IMG/VR virus record: IMGVR_UViG_3300031576_000012
Coordinates: 30,997-94,996 of that record
Length of the DNA stretch: 64,000 nt
Reading direction: 5' to 3' (one strand)
DNA from: a virus
The notes under the pieces are model-generated. The model ran no database searches. It was not told where the DNA came from and saw only the letters and a list, made by a program, of their open reading frames with translations. Of this stretch, positions 28,687 to 37,746 are shown one piece after another (positions within the stretch are counted from its first letter, which is position 1; each line of letters opens with the position of its first letter). Position numbers and translations under genes: made by a program.

Positions 28687-28696
28687 GGAGATTAAA

Positions 28697-29581
28697 ATGA
28701 ACTTAAATAAGTTATTTGGTACAAAAGATAAGACTGACTCTAAGAGTGATGCAACTACTTCGGAGACTCAGATAACAGCTCCTGCTACAACAGATGAAGG
28801 AAATACGGAAGAAGTAACAGGAACTGAACAAACTCTTTCTACGGAGACAACTGTAACAGCTGAAGCAGATAAAACTGCAGAAACTGATAAGAGTAATGAT
28901 CCTTACGCACAATGGACAAGAGAGCAAATCGTTAAAGAGATGCAAGCTCGTGGACAGGAAGCGGCAAAGAATCGCGTCGAAAAGAAGGAAATTGAACGAC
29001 AACTCAGAGAAGAATACGAGAAACACCTAAAGTCATTAGAAGAAAAATTCTCACCATTTGTTGAGAAAGCTAATGAACTGAAGAAAATGCAGGATAAGGA
29101 ACTTGATCGCAAACGTTCGCTGGAAGAAAAACTAGCGGCTCGTGAAGTTAAGATCGAGGAACTTCTTTCTGAAAAGAATCAAGTAGAAACTTCTCTTAAA
29201 AATGAAAAAATTGAGTTGCAATCACAGCTCGAAAAGAAAGTAGCTGATTTAAATGCTTATGAAAGCTACTGGAAAGAGCAGCTAGAAAAAGAGTTAGCCT
29301 TAGTACCACAACAGCATAAGAAACTAGCGGATCTGATTGTAAAAGGAGCAGGCTCGGATGTACGAGAAGCCCTTGAAGCAATTCGTCAAGCTAAAACCGA
29401 TAATGTTTTTGGAACAAAGAAAGTTACAGTGTATAATGCTACGCCAAATGCTAAACAAGGAGCACGTATGGACGCAGCTTCAGCACAGAAGTCAACTGAT
29501 GGTATGTCGAAAAAGGACAAAATCTCTCAGGGGCTTAATAAGTGGAAATCTATCCAAAGACGTAGACTCGGTGGTGAATAA
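28697..29581 (+). CDS. Putative capsid scaffolding protein
   Basis: Lies directly before the major capsid gene. The first 65 residues are Thr/Glu/Ala-rich and disordered; residues about 70-210 are a long charged coiled coil (EKKEIERQLREEYEKHL, SLEEKLAAREVKIEEL); the last 30 are basic (KISQGLNKWKSIQRRRLGG), like the capsid-binding end of known scaffolds. Acidic-coil-basic layout and position support the call; no protease gene is recognised nearby. Confidence 0.78.
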   Translation: MNLNKLFGTKDKTDSKSDATTSETQITAPATTDEGNTEEVTGTEQTLSTETTVTAEADKTAETDKSNDPYAQWTREQIVKEMQARGQEAAKNRVEKKEIERQLREEYEKHLKSLEEKFSPFVEKANELKKMQDKELDRKRSLEEKLAAREVKIEELLSEKNQVETSLKNEKIELQSQLEKKVADLNAYESYWKEQLEKELALVPQQHKKLADLIVKGAGSDVREALEAIRQAKTDNVFGTKKVTVYNATPNAKQGARMDAASAQKSTDGMSKKDKISQGLNKWKSIQRRRLGGE

Positions 29582-29630
29582 GATCTATTCATCTTTTATA
29601 ACAATATAATCAACCTAATAGGAGTTATTA

Positions 29631-30998
29631 ATGGCACAAGTCATTTCATTAGCTGATGCAGCTAAATTATCTAATAATCTCTTGGTTGAAGGTGTAATTG
29701 AAGATATTATCACTATTAATGAGTGGTACCGTTTTCTACCTTTCGTTGTATTTGAAGGACTTTCCTATACATTTACACGAGAGGCTCAAATCGCTAAGTC
29801 TGCTTTCGCAGCTCCTGGTGCTAACCTCAACCAATTGAAATATCAGAAGGGTGCAACCGTTTCAAACGTAAACGTTCACCTAGCTGCTATCATTGGCGAC
29901 ATTATCATGGACGGACAGATCGAAGACCAACTATCTGATCACAACGATCAGCTACAGGTCCAGATCAGTTCAAAGTCTAAGGATATTGCTCGTACTTACA
30001 TGAACTCAATCATCAATGGCCGTAGAATCCCTGGTGGTCCACTTGTTCAATCGAACAACGGTCCTATCGGAATCGAAGCCAAATTCGACGGTATGAAAGC
30101 TATTCTAGATGCAGAATCTGGAAACAGCGATGACGTTAACCATCCTTTCTATAATGCTGGTGCTTCAACACAAACACTAGACCTTACAGAGGATGACAGC
30201 GCATCACCCCGTTTGAATCGTCCAGGCCGCGTATTTACACTAGAAGATCTAGACAACTTGATCGACCGTGTAACTACAGGTAAACCTGACTTCTTGATGA
30301 TGCACTCAAGAGACATCCGTACACTAAGAGTATTACTACGTAATACTGGTGGTGGAACAGATGCATATCAAATTCAGCAAGTTGGTCTCGGAAATATGAA
30401 GCCTATGCTTATGTATCAAGAGATCCCTGTATTCCGAAACGATTTTATTTCTCGTTTCGAACCAGTTAACTTGGTGGATTCAGGCGCAGTTGCCGCAGTA
30501 GGCGCTGCCTCAATCACAACCGCTGAAGACTATTCTCTAGGCGTACCCGCAGCTCTTGCTGATGGTATTGCTGCAGGAACAGCAGCCGCAGTTGTACGTG
30601 GTGATGATGGAATTCTTCGGAAATACAAAATCACTGTCGCAACAGCAGCTAACCCTTCAGTACTCACAGTAGTCGCAACTGGAACATTCCTTGATGTTGA
30701 AAACAACAACAATGAACTCCAACTTGCACCAAACGATGTATCCCTCGGACTCGTAGGCAAAACCTATGAACTCTATGAGAGAGCAGACGGTTCGGAAGTC
30801 TATTGTGGACGTTGGGGTGAGATGGAAGGCGTTTGCGGATTTACTTCTGCTAATGACGCCGGTGTTGTATTCGAATTCGTTGGTCCTCGTGAGAACGAGA
30901 ACGCCAATCAGTACCGCCTCAAGTGGTATTGTGGGTTCGATCTCTACAACCGCCTCTCGCTTGCTAGAATGCGTAGAGTTCTACCTCTCGGAGCATAA
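29631..30998 (+). CDS. Major capsid protein
   Basis: The main shell subunit, probably of HK97 fold. It starts MAQVISLADAAKLSNNLLVE, then shows a helix and strands typical of the spine helix region (KDIARTYMNSIINGRRIPGG) and MHSRDIRTLRVLLRN. An Ala/Val/Thr-rich segment around residues 285-370 is probably an inserted surface domain. It follows the scaffold gene, has TAGGAG upstream, a codon pattern unlike its neighbours (more C-ending codons, as in highly expressed genes), and a terminator-like hairpin after it. Confidence 0.88.
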   Translation: MAQVISLADAAKLSNNLLVEGVIEDIITINEWYRFLPFVVFEGLSYTFTREAQIAKSAFAAPGANLNQLKYQKGATVSNVNVHLAAIIGDIIMDGQIEDQLSDHNDQLQVQISSKSKDIARTYMNSIINGRRIPGGPLVQSNNGPIGIEAKFDGMKAILDAESGNSDDVNHPFYNAGASTQTLDLTEDDSASPRLNRPGRVFTLEDLDNLIDRVTTGKPDFLMMHSRDIRTLRVLLRNTGGGTDAYQIQQVGLGNMKPMLMYQEIPVFRNDFISRFEPVNLVDSGAVAAVGAASITTAEDYSLGVPAALADGIAAGTAAAVVRGDDGILRKYKITVATAANPSVLTVVATGTFLDVENNNNELQLAPNDVSLGLVGKTYELYERADGSEVYCGRWGEMEGVCGFTSANDAGVVFEFVGPRENENANQYRLKWYCGFDLYNRLSLARMRRVLPLGA

Positions 30999-31022
30999 TC
31001 CAAGAGTAAACTAATTAAGATT

Positions 31023-31058
31023 GGGGGAGATTAACGTCTCCCCCTTTCTTATCTTTCT
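31023..31058 (+). terminator. Rho-independent terminator after the capsid gene
   Basis: GGGGGAGA (31023-31030), loop TTAACG, TCTCCCCC (31037-31044), then the pyrimidine run TTTCTTATCTTTCT. The 8-bp GC-rich stem and U-rich end are typical. Confidence 0.75.
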
Positions 31059-31072
31059 ATGGAGGAAAGAGG

Positions 31073-31675
31073 ATGTATTATACAACTAAAAAACAAGGAG
31101 CCTTAGATAAAGACTACATACTGGTAAAACACCCACTGAATATAGGTGGGAATTACTTCTTAATGGGAGTTAAGTTTGTAAATGGTATTGCAGTTGTAGA
31201 AAGAGGTTCTAAAGTTCATAAGAATTTATTGAGATCACCTCTTCTTAAGAATCGTAAAGAATTCGGTTTAGAGTGGTTAGTAAAGTTTGGTTTTCGTACA
31301 AAAGATGTACAAATGGTATTTGGTAAGGATATTTACTATTCTTACTTAAAAGCTATCGAAAAAGAAAAAACCAAACAAGCTGAAATTGATTCTATAGTTA
31401 AAGAAGCTATGGAAGCTATACCAACTCAACTTGAAGAACTTACACTAGAAGAAGTGTCAAGTGAACCAAATCCAATAGAAGATGTAATTGAAGAAGCACC
31501 AACTATGTCACTTGATGATATTATTGCTGCTCATAAAGTATTACATCAATGTATATTGGTAAAAGAGGATGAAACAGTCTGTGATAAGCCTGTTTCTAAA
31601 GGAAGTCCATCTGGACTATATTGTTTCGCGCATATGCGTAAAGACCCAGAATATAAGAAAAAATTGGAGGAATAA
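31073..31675 (+). CDS. Hypothetical protein, 200 aa, with C-terminal Cys cluster
   Basis: N-terminal half is basic and beta-like (KHPLNIGGNYFLMGVKFVNG), the middle a charged helix (KAIEKEKTKQAEIDSIV) and acidic linker, and the end has CILVKEDETVCDKP and CFAHMRK, which offer three Cys and one His for zinc. It stands first after the capsid terminator. No family is recognised; a head-neck function is possible. Confidence 0.65.
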   Translation: MYYTTKKQGALDKDYILVKHPLNIGGNYFLMGVKFVNGIAVVERGSKVHKNLLRSPLLKNRKEFGLEWLVKFGFRTKDVQMVFGKDIYYSYLKAIEKEKTKQAEIDSIVKEAMEAIPTQLEELTLEEVSSEPNPIEDVIEEAPTMSLDDIIAAHKVLHQCILVKEDETVCDKPVSKGSPSGLYCFAHMRKDPEYKKKLEE

Positions 31676-31677
31676 GC

Positions 31678-31962
31678 ATGTTAGTTTTATTTGATAATGA
31701 TACTCTTCAACTTAATGTAAGAGCAGGAGCTTTGGAAACATACGCACCTGATGAACAAGTTAAAGCAGTTACTGCAAAGACAGAAGAATTAAAAGTAAAG
31801 GTTCAGGCTAAACAAACAGAAATGGCAGAAATTTATAAAAAGTTCATTACTGAAGAAATTGAGCCTGTACGAGTTGAAATTCGTAAAGCTGTTCTTGAGA
31901 TCAACAAAAAAAATAATCCCAATCTAGAACAGATTTTAGAAGCACAGAAGCCAGGACAGTAA
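31678..31962 (+). CDS. Helical hypothetical protein, 94 aa
   Basis: A short N-terminal strand (LVLFDNDTLQLNVRAG) and a long helix with heptads (TAKTEELKVKVQAKQTEM, EPVRVEIRKAVLEINKK) suggest a coiled coil. Two bases after the previous gene. Function unknown. Confidence 0.62.
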   Translation: MLVLFDNDTLQLNVRAGALETYAPDEQVKAVTAKTEELKVKVQAKQTEMAEIYKKFITEEIEPVRVEIRKAVLEINKKNNPNLEQILEAQKPGQ

Positions 31963-31986
31963 GAGTCCTCAGTACGGGAGTAACTT

Positions 31987-32775
31987 ATGGGTACAAAAAA
32001 TAACTCCGCTGGGTCTCAACATAACCCACGGGGTACAACCCAAGGTATTACGCTCGTAGCACATGAGTCGGGACTCCCTATTGATAGCATTGTAGATGTT
32101 AATGGTAAACGGAGGCTCGCAGTTGATGCTAATATAAGCATCGCTAGTGCTACCATTAACGTAGACTTGGAATCAGATACAGATAACGTTGCCATACGTA
32201 ATACTAGTAACGATAATGAGTTACTAATACATAGCGACGGTAGTATTTCTATTCGTTTAAAAGATGAATCAGGAGCAGCTTTTTCAACTGCTAATCCCCT
32301 TCCTGTTGAAATTGCAGCTGGAAATCTTGATGTTGAATTAGATGCAGCTGATGGGGACAATGTTGCTATTCATGATAATGAAGGCCATGAGCTTGAAATT
32401 AATGCTGATGGTTCAATTAACGTTAATGCTACATTTGGATCAGGTGGCACACCATTTTCTCTCTTTGATGAGATAAGTGCAATAGCCTCTGCAACTCTAA
32501 CTACTATTCTCACACACACTGTACCTGCACTTACTACTTTAAAATTATATAAAATTGAAGTAAGTGGAACCAATACTGCTACGTATGAACTTTATGTAAA
32601 TGCAGTTATTGAAGGTAGACGTAGAACATACTTCGGCGGCTCATTATCTGAAGCATTTGAGTTTCCCACAAGTTCCTTGTTGTTAGCAGCAGGGGATGTA
32701 GTAGACGTGAAAGTAATACATGGTAGACCTTTCACTGGTGATTTTGAAGCAAGGCTTCATGGGGAGACACTCTAA
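31987..32775 (+). CDS. Putative head-surface protein A, 262 aa
   Basis: Beta-rich, with two DNVAI...DG(S)I repeats (residues 65-100 and 118-145) and KDESGAAFSTANPLPVE between them. The C-terminal half (LTTLKLYKIEVSGTNTATYE) looks like a beta sandwich. The DESGxxF-NPxPV segment and the C-terminal domain are shared with the protein at 32964, so the two are paralogues. A capsid fibre or decoration role is inferred from composition and from position after the capsid gene. Confidence 0.68.
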   Translation: MGTKNNSAGSQHNPRGTTQGITLVAHESGLPIDSIVDVNGKRRLAVDANISIASATINVDLESDTDNVAIRNTSNDNELLIHSDGSISIRLKDESGAAFSTANPLPVEIAAGNLDVELDAADGDNVAIHDNEGHELEINADGSINVNATFGSGGTPFSLFDEISAIASATLTTILTHTVPALTTLKLYKIEVSGTNTATYELYVNAVIEGRRRTYFGGSLSEAFEFPTSSLLLAAGDVVDVKVIHGRPFTGDFEARLHGETL

Positions 32776-32963
32776 TGGCTAATATTGAATTAAAAAGAAC
32801 TCAATTAGAGCTAATAAGAGTTAGAGCAGCTAAAGCTGAAATGGAATTTGTTATTGCTGAAAAACTTGAAGATATTGAAAGAGTAAAGAATAACATAAAA
32901 ATTCAAGAAGCTAGAGAAGCTGAACTTATAAAAAAACTAGCCGAGACAAAAGAGGTAATATAA
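32775..32963 (+). CDS. Coiled-coil protein, 62 aa
   Basis: Almost wholly heptad-patterned (ELKRTQLELIRVRAAKAEM, EDIERVKNNIKIQEARE). It lies between two paralogous surface-protein genes and overlaps the first by one base (TAATG). It may be a trimerisation or attachment partner of them, by position only. Confidence 0.65.
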   Translation: MANIELKRTQLELIRVRAAKAEMEFVIAEKLEDIERVKNNIKIQEAREAELIKKLAETKEVI

Positions 32964-33731
32964 ATGGCTGATCAAAATACAGCACTTCCCATTCGTTCTG
33001 AAGCAGATGGCACAGACGAACGAGTACATACAAAAATAGTAGACGGAACTACTCCTTCCCAAAGAGCAACTGTTGATACTGATGGGAATTTACATATTGA
33101 AGCACATGCTAATGATCCTGCAAACGTAGATCGGGTTTTACGAGTTAGCGAACTTGGAGCATTAACACCTGATGGTGTTTTTCATGCTACAAATAACACT
33201 AAACCTGGAAACGTAGGATTAGTTGGACATTCAAGAGCTGCATCTCCTGGCGATTCAGATCAAAATAATAGATTAACTTCTATTACTTCTGGTACTGTTC
33301 ATGCATTAGATGTAGCAATACGAGATGAGAGTGGTAATCCATTTTCAGCTTCAAATCCAATTCCTGTAACATCAGTTGATAGTGAAGGCACAGAAGTTAA
33401 TAATTACGATACTACAGCAGCAGTAGCCGCTGGAGCATCTGATAACCATGATTACACTGTAACTGCACTAATGACTTTGAAACTTTCACAGATTGAAGCA
33501 ACGGCTTCAGGTAAGTTGAAATTAGAAGTTCAAGTGGAAACAGGAGTAGCTACGGCAGTATTTAATACTTTATGGGTACTATTTAACTCTACAGCAAATC
33601 CTAATATTCAGCTTCCAATAAATGAACCAGTATCGGTACCTGCGGGTGTTAAAGTAAGACTAATTAGAACTAATAAAGATAACCAACCACAAGACGTATA
33701 TTCAACAATATCAGGTCACGAAATCGTATAA
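32964..33731 (+). CDS. Putative head-surface protein B, 255 aa
   Basis: Paralogue of the protein at 31987: shares DESGNPFSASNPIPV, TDGNLHIEAH-type turns, and a C-terminal sandwich (LMTLKLSQIEATASGKLKLE). Beta-rich with few charged clusters, as for proteins on the virion surface. It starts directly after the coiled-coil gene. Receptor or glycan binding is possible. Confidence 0.66.
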   Translation: MADQNTALPIRSEADGTDERVHTKIVDGTTPSQRATVDTDGNLHIEAHANDPANVDRVLRVSELGALTPDGVFHATNNTKPGNVGLVGHSRAASPGDSDQNNRLTSITSGTVHALDVAIRDESGNPFSASNPIPVTSVDSEGTEVNNYDTTAAVAAGASDNHDYTVTALMTLKLSQIEATASGKLKLEVQVETGVATAVFNTLWVLFNSTANPNIQLPINEPVSVPAGVKVRLIRTNKDNQPQDVYSTISGHEIV

Positions 33732-33744
33732 TTAGGATGGGCCA

Positions 33745-34872
33745 ATGGCTGATTTAACAGAAGGACAATCTGCTCAGACTATAAAAGTAGTGGGTGCCAC
33801 AGGTGCCGTCGAGAGTGCTAACTTTCTTATAGTTAATGCTGATGGTTCAATCAATACTACTGCTTCTGTTACTAGTAGCGGGGTAGAGCAACATATAATT
33901 GATTCTGCTGGCGATTTATATATTGCCGGTACAACTAAAGGTATTTTATCTTTATCAAGAGTAGTTGGAGCTGCACCTTCTTTAACAGCTGGACAGTTTT
34001 CTGGACTAACACTTGATACTGCTGGTAACTTACGGATTGTTGATAGACATGCTCGTTTAAATGCACTTTCAGATGTTGGGGCATCTGGCTATGGAATAAT
34101 GGGCAGTGACGGCACTGTTCTTAGATGGTTAAAAGTAGACACATCAGGAGCTTTAGTAATATCGGCTGTTGCTTCCCCAAACACATTCTTTAGTTTTGGA
34201 GACATAGCAGTAGCAGTTATCGCAGAATTTGCAGTAAGACGAACAACCTATACTGAACCTGCTGCCAACGCTCAAAGGTCTATGTCTTCTTCTTCGGCAC
34301 TAGATACAGCCGCAGGAACAGGCGCTAGAACAGTAAGAATTACATATTTTGATACAACTGGTGCAGGACCATTTACAGAGACAATTACTCTTAATGGTAC
34401 TACATTTGTTAATACTGTAGCTACAGATATTCGCTTTATTGAAAAGATGGAAGTAATTACCGTTGGATCTACTAGATCTAATGCTGGAATTATAACTCTT
34501 TTCGGTGCAGTATCTGCTGGCGGTGGTACAGTTGGAACAATTGCTGCAACAAATAAACAGACATTTTGGTGTCATCATTATATAGCTACTGGCAAAAAAA
34601 TGAACGTTACTGGTATTTCAGTAAGTCACAATGGAACAACAGTAGGATCTGGCGGTGTGTTTCATATTAGATCAATCCCAATAGGTGTAACAAACGTACC
34701 AGAAATCCAAATTTCAGATTTCGTAAGATTATACGGACAATCAAGTACATTTGCTAGAAACTACGATTCACCCATTAGAGTAATTGGGCCAGCAAGAGTT
34801 ATAATGTATTTAACTCCTGAATCTTCAACTTCTGTTACTTTTCGTGCATCTCTTGACTATTTTGAGGAATAA
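33745..34872 (+). CDS. Putative head-surface protein C, 375 aa
   Basis: N-terminal half has repeated (D)(T)AGNL/DGSI turns (VNADGSINTT, DSAGDLYIAG, DTAGNLRIVD), like proteins A and B. The C-terminal half (residues 150-375) is Thr/Gly/Ala-rich and beta-like with FWCHHYIATGKKMNVTGIS, a sandwich-like domain. It probably forms part of the same surface structure as its neighbours. Confidence 0.65.
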   Translation: MADLTEGQSAQTIKVVGATGAVESANFLIVNADGSINTTASVTSSGVEQHIIDSAGDLYIAGTTKGILSLSRVVGAAPSLTAGQFSGLTLDTAGNLRIVDRHARLNALSDVGASGYGIMGSDGTVLRWLKVDTSGALVISAVASPNTFFSFGDIAVAVIAEFAVRRTTYTEPAANAQRSMSSSSALDTAAGTGARTVRITYFDTTGAGPFTETITLNGTTFVNTVATDIRFIEKMEVITVGSTRSNAGIITLFGAVSAGGGTVGTIAATNKQTFWCHHYIATGKKMNVTGISVSHNGTTVGSGGVFHIRSIPIGVTNVPEIQISDFVRLYGQSSTFARNYDSPIRVIGPARVIMYLTPESSTSVTFRASLDYFEE

Positions 34873-34875
34873 GAT

Positions 34876-35535
34876 ATGGAAGTAATTTGGACAGAGTTTA
34901 AAAAATTTGTGCAAGATAAAGACCTTTCTATCCAATTTGTGGAAGCACAAGGAAATTATCATCTAAAAGCATTTGATGGTTATTTTTCTCTTGATTGTAT
35001 CCTTCCTATTGGGGTGGATAATCCCGATACAAATGACTTTGAAGCTAACTTTAAAGTTGCTGGGAATAAAAAATTAGAACAAAGAAATTCTGATGGGTAT
35101 ATAGTCTCTGCTCCTACTTTTGAAGATGCTCAAGGACTAACTACAGTTTGGAAAGGGCATTTATATACAGCTCAACCAAATTCATTAAATATATATGATG
35201 AAGTAGTTACAACACAGTTAAGGCTCAGAGGAGGTTGGTATAAAGTTTTATCTACAGGAGCTAATATAGGTGATTATGTTGAGTTTTCTATTATTGATAA
35301 AGATAATGTTTTAGGATTGTTTGCTTATTTTGGTCTAACTGTGGGTCAGGATGTATTAGAATTAAAAAAGTTTGTAAAGACAGAATATATTAACCCCTTA
35401 AGCTTGGAACGTCAAGATTTCGTATCTGGGGGGGCTTCGGAGGTAATGGCTGGATTATATTTCAGAACTTATTACTATAACTCAGGTTTAACAGCAGTTA
35501 AATTTTCGGTAATGGAGAAATATCATGAAAATTAA
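34876..35535 (+). CDS. Hypothetical structural protein, 219 aa
   Basis: Beta-rich, with many aromatic residues (FKVAGNKKLEQRNSDGYIV, WYKVLSTGANIGDYVEFSII). Three bases after surface protein C. Likely another virion protein; no family is recognised. Confidence 0.62.
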   Translation: MEVIWTEFKKFVQDKDLSIQFVEAQGNYHLKAFDGYFSLDCILPIGVDNPDTNDFEANFKVAGNKKLEQRNSDGYIVSAPTFEDAQGLTTVWKGHLYTAQPNSLNIYDEVVTTQLRLRGGWYKVLSTGANIGDYVEFSIIDKDNVLGLFAYFGLTVGQDVLELKKFVKTEYINPLSLERQDFVSGGASEVMAGLYFRTYYYNSGLTAVKFSVMEKYHEN

Positions 35536-35683
35536 TATAAATGATAAAGAAGTTGATTTAGTTGTTAATGGAGAAGTCCAAACTGAAGTAGTTAAGAAAG
35601 CAAAACTAATAGATAAGAATATATTAGCTGATGAAGTAGTAAGAAAAGCAAAAGAAAAATTACAATCTGAAGGACAACTATAA
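35525..35683 (+). CDS. 52-aa hypothetical protein
   Basis: Reads MKININD, then KEVDLVVNGEVQTEVVKKAK and a helical acidic/basic end. Overlaps the genes on both sides by 11 bases and 1 base (TAATG), which supports coupled translation. Function unknown. Confidence 0.58.
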   Translation: MKININDKEVDLVVNGEVQTEVVKKAKLIDKNILADEVVRKAKEKLQSEGQL

Positions 35684-35904
35684 TGAGAGTTAAACGATAT
35701 TTCTGGAACATTTTGCTTTCTATAGATCAGTTTTTTAATGCACTAACTGGTGGTGATCCAGATGAAACCATGAGTTCAAGAATTGGAAAGAATAAAGACA
35801 AAAGCAAACTTGCTAGATTTTTGTCTGGATTCTTAGATTTATTTGAATGGAATCATACAGAAAAGTCTATTGAAAAAGACGAAGGTAAGGACGAGTCAGT
35901 TTAA
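35683..35904 (+). CDS. Conserved small phage protein, 73 aa
   Basis: Carries IDQFFNALTGGDPDETMSSR and a C-terminal HTEKSIEKDEGKDE. A short hydrophobic-aromatic N-terminus followed by GGDPDETxSSRxGK is a recurrent pattern in phages, usually near tail or lysis genes, with no assigned function. The resemblance is from memory. Confidence 0.7.
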   Translation: MRVKRYFWNILLSIDQFFNALTGGDPDETMSSRIGKNKDKSKLARFLSGFLDLFEWNHTEKSIEKDEGKDESV

Positions 35905-35923
35905 GTAATTAAATAGAGGAAGC

Positions 35924-36127
35924 ATGAAAATTACTAATACAAAGAAACCTGAACAAGATTTTGGAATTAGGAATGATATTAAAACTGAAATTAGAGTTAG
36001 AAAAAATCAAAAGAATTTTCTAATTAAATTAGTTTTAAGTATATCCTTAGTCAATACTATTTTGTTAGGACTATTATTAGCGACTTCCTGGGAGGGAGTT
36101 GTTCAATGGCTACAAAAGATCTTATAA
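35924..36127 (+). CDS. Small protein with one membrane helix, 67 aa
   Basis: A basic N-terminal half (EIRVRKNQKNFLIK) is followed by one hydrophobic segment (LVLSISLVNTILLGLLLAT) and a short end. It could be a holin or spanin-like part of a lysis group with its neighbours, but no lysin lies next to it. GAGGAAGC precedes the ATG. Confidence 0.62.
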   Translation: MKITNTKKPEQDFGIRNDIKTEIRVRKNQKNFLIKLVLSISLVNTILLGLLLATSWEGVVQWLQKIL

Positions 36128-36471
36128 AAAAGCTTACTAATTCTATTAGTGTTAAGCCAGAGCAACTAAAGCCTGCAATAAAAAAACAGGAAGATATGGC
36201 AGAAGTAAAAGTAGTAACCCTAATGAAACAAGAAACTGTTGAAGAAAGGGTTCAAGAGGAAATTGAAGATATTAAGAAGGCTGAAGAAACTCCTGATAGA
36301 CGATATTTTGAAGTTAAAATAAATCGTCTTCAAGAACAACTTTCTGATCTTAATTCCAGATTAGATGATATCTGTTCTAATATGGAACTTTTGTTTGAAC
36401 AACATCATAAATTGGTAGGTTCTTTAGAAAAACCTAAATCATTTTGGAAAAGGCTATTTAAATGGCAATAA
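36106..36471 (+). CDS. Coiled-coil protein, 121 aa
   Basis: Starts inside the preceding gene with GGGAGG upstream. The centre is a charged coiled coil (VEERVQEEIEDIKKAEE, INRLQEQLSDLNSRLDDI) and the C-terminus is basic and aromatic (PKSFWKRLFKWQ), which could touch a membrane. Function unknown. Confidence 0.64.
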   Translation: MATKDLIKKLTNSISVKPEQLKPAIKKQEDMAEVKVVTLMKQETVEERVQEEIEDIKKAEETPDRRYFEVKINRLQEQLSDLNSRLDDICSNMELLFEQHHKLVGSLEKPKSFWKRLFKWQ

Positions 36472-37745
36472 CTATCAGTTTTACATCACCTGCTAACCCT
36501 CCTCATAATATTACTAGTTTTCAAGTAGAACGTAGTAAACGACCTGCTTCTGGTTCTATTGTTCTAGCTGGAGATGTTAACAATGTTTTAAAGGTAGTAA
36601 CAGTAGTATTCTCCGGTCCAGTACCAGCAAATGGTGCTTTAGCTGGTGATCAAATGCATATTGCTGGTTTAGTCTACAGAATTGTAACTAACACCTCAAC
36701 TACGATTACCTTTACTACTGATACTGATTTATCAACAATTACCTCATTCCCCGCTTCTTTTGATATATTGAATGATTTAGCTGAGTTTGGTGAGTTCGAT
36801 GTTATGGGAACCGTAACTCCAGCTCTTCCTTTCAACGCTAATGATGTTCATCAATATACTGACTCTACAGGTACTATCTTCGATTTTTATCGAATTAAGT
36901 CTATAGATTCAGGGGGCAACCTAAGTATTAACTCTCTCTCAGCACCTTTTAGACCTGGACAAGTGGTAACACTTACGGTAACAGATCGAAGGCTAACTCC
37001 TAAAGATTCCTTAAGGGGGATCATTGGTGGTTCAGTTACGTTTGAAGTAGAGGTTATCTTAGGAGGTAGACGGCAAGATCCTAAAGATAATGTAGTCTAT
37101 GCTGATGTATTTATCCCTTCTCAGTTAGCTCCTAATGGTCAATTTATGCTATTAGCTTCTTTACAGATGGCAAGAGTAGGCATGGCCAGATATCAAACAA
37201 CCTGGAACATTCCAGCGTCTATACCAAGTTTAGGTGTAGCTATTATCCCTAGTGATGATTATGTAGTCTCTTATAAGGCTAACTTCATTGGATTAGTCAA
37301 TGCAGCACCTAACAGCTATATTCAATTTGATAGTGAATATTTTTCAATCAATCTTCTAGATGGTCCAGTTCATGGTCGCTTTTCAGCTTATGCAACAATT
37401 GATGATCTAAGAATGACTTTCTTTGAAGTAGATGCATATTTACCTGAAGCTATTAAGAAAACAGATGTTGAAGCTCGTAATAAAGTACTTCAATATCATC
37501 TTGAAACTGCTTCGGATAAGTTAAATGAAGAATTGAATATTCATCAAGTTAGAAGCAACTCTTCTGATAGAAAAGAATATGTTACTGCTAGATCAGTATA
37601 CACTCTTCTTTTAGCAGCTAGAGGACAAAACTCTTCGGCTGTATCTGATGAGTTTGTAAAACAGTGGAAAGAACGAGCTGAATACATTCTTGCTCAGTTA
37701 AAGCGTGAAGGTGTTGCACAAGGAATTCCATTAGGTAGAGGTTAA
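36462..37745 (+). CDS. Putative neck protein with inserted beta domain, 427 aa
   Basis: The N-terminal 200 residues are beta-rich, with one copy of a small recurring domain (ALAGDQMHIAGLVYRIVTN), then a beta domain and, from about residue 320, a helical C-terminal domain (ARNKVLQYHLETASDKL, EFVKQWKERAEYILAQL) resembling head-tail connector adaptors. Position between head and tail-completion genes supports a neck function. The precise family is not identified. Confidence 0.66.
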   Translation: MAITISFTSPANPPHNITSFQVERSKRPASGSIVLAGDVNNVLKVVTVVFSGPVPANGALAGDQMHIAGLVYRIVTNTSTTITFTTDTDLSTITSFPASFDILNDLAEFGEFDVMGTVTPALPFNANDVHQYTDSTGTIFDFYRIKSIDSGGNLSINSLSAPFRPGQVVTLTVTDRRLTPKDSLRGIIGGSVTFEVEVILGGRRQDPKDNVVYADVFIPSQLAPNGQFMLLASLQMARVGMARYQTTWNIPASIPSLGVAIIPSDDYVVSYKANFIGLVNAAPNSYIQFDSEYFSINLLDGPVHGRFSAYATIDDLRMTFFEVDAYLPEAIKKTDVEARNKVLQYHLETASDKLNEELNIHQVRSNSSDRKEYVTARSVYTLLLAARGQNSSAVSDEFVKQWKERAEYILAQLKREGVAQGIPLGRG

Positions 37746-37746
37746 T

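Noticed and set aside
30530-30760. Leftward frame inside the capsid gene
   Set aside because: Shadow caused by the Ala/Val-rich capsid segment.
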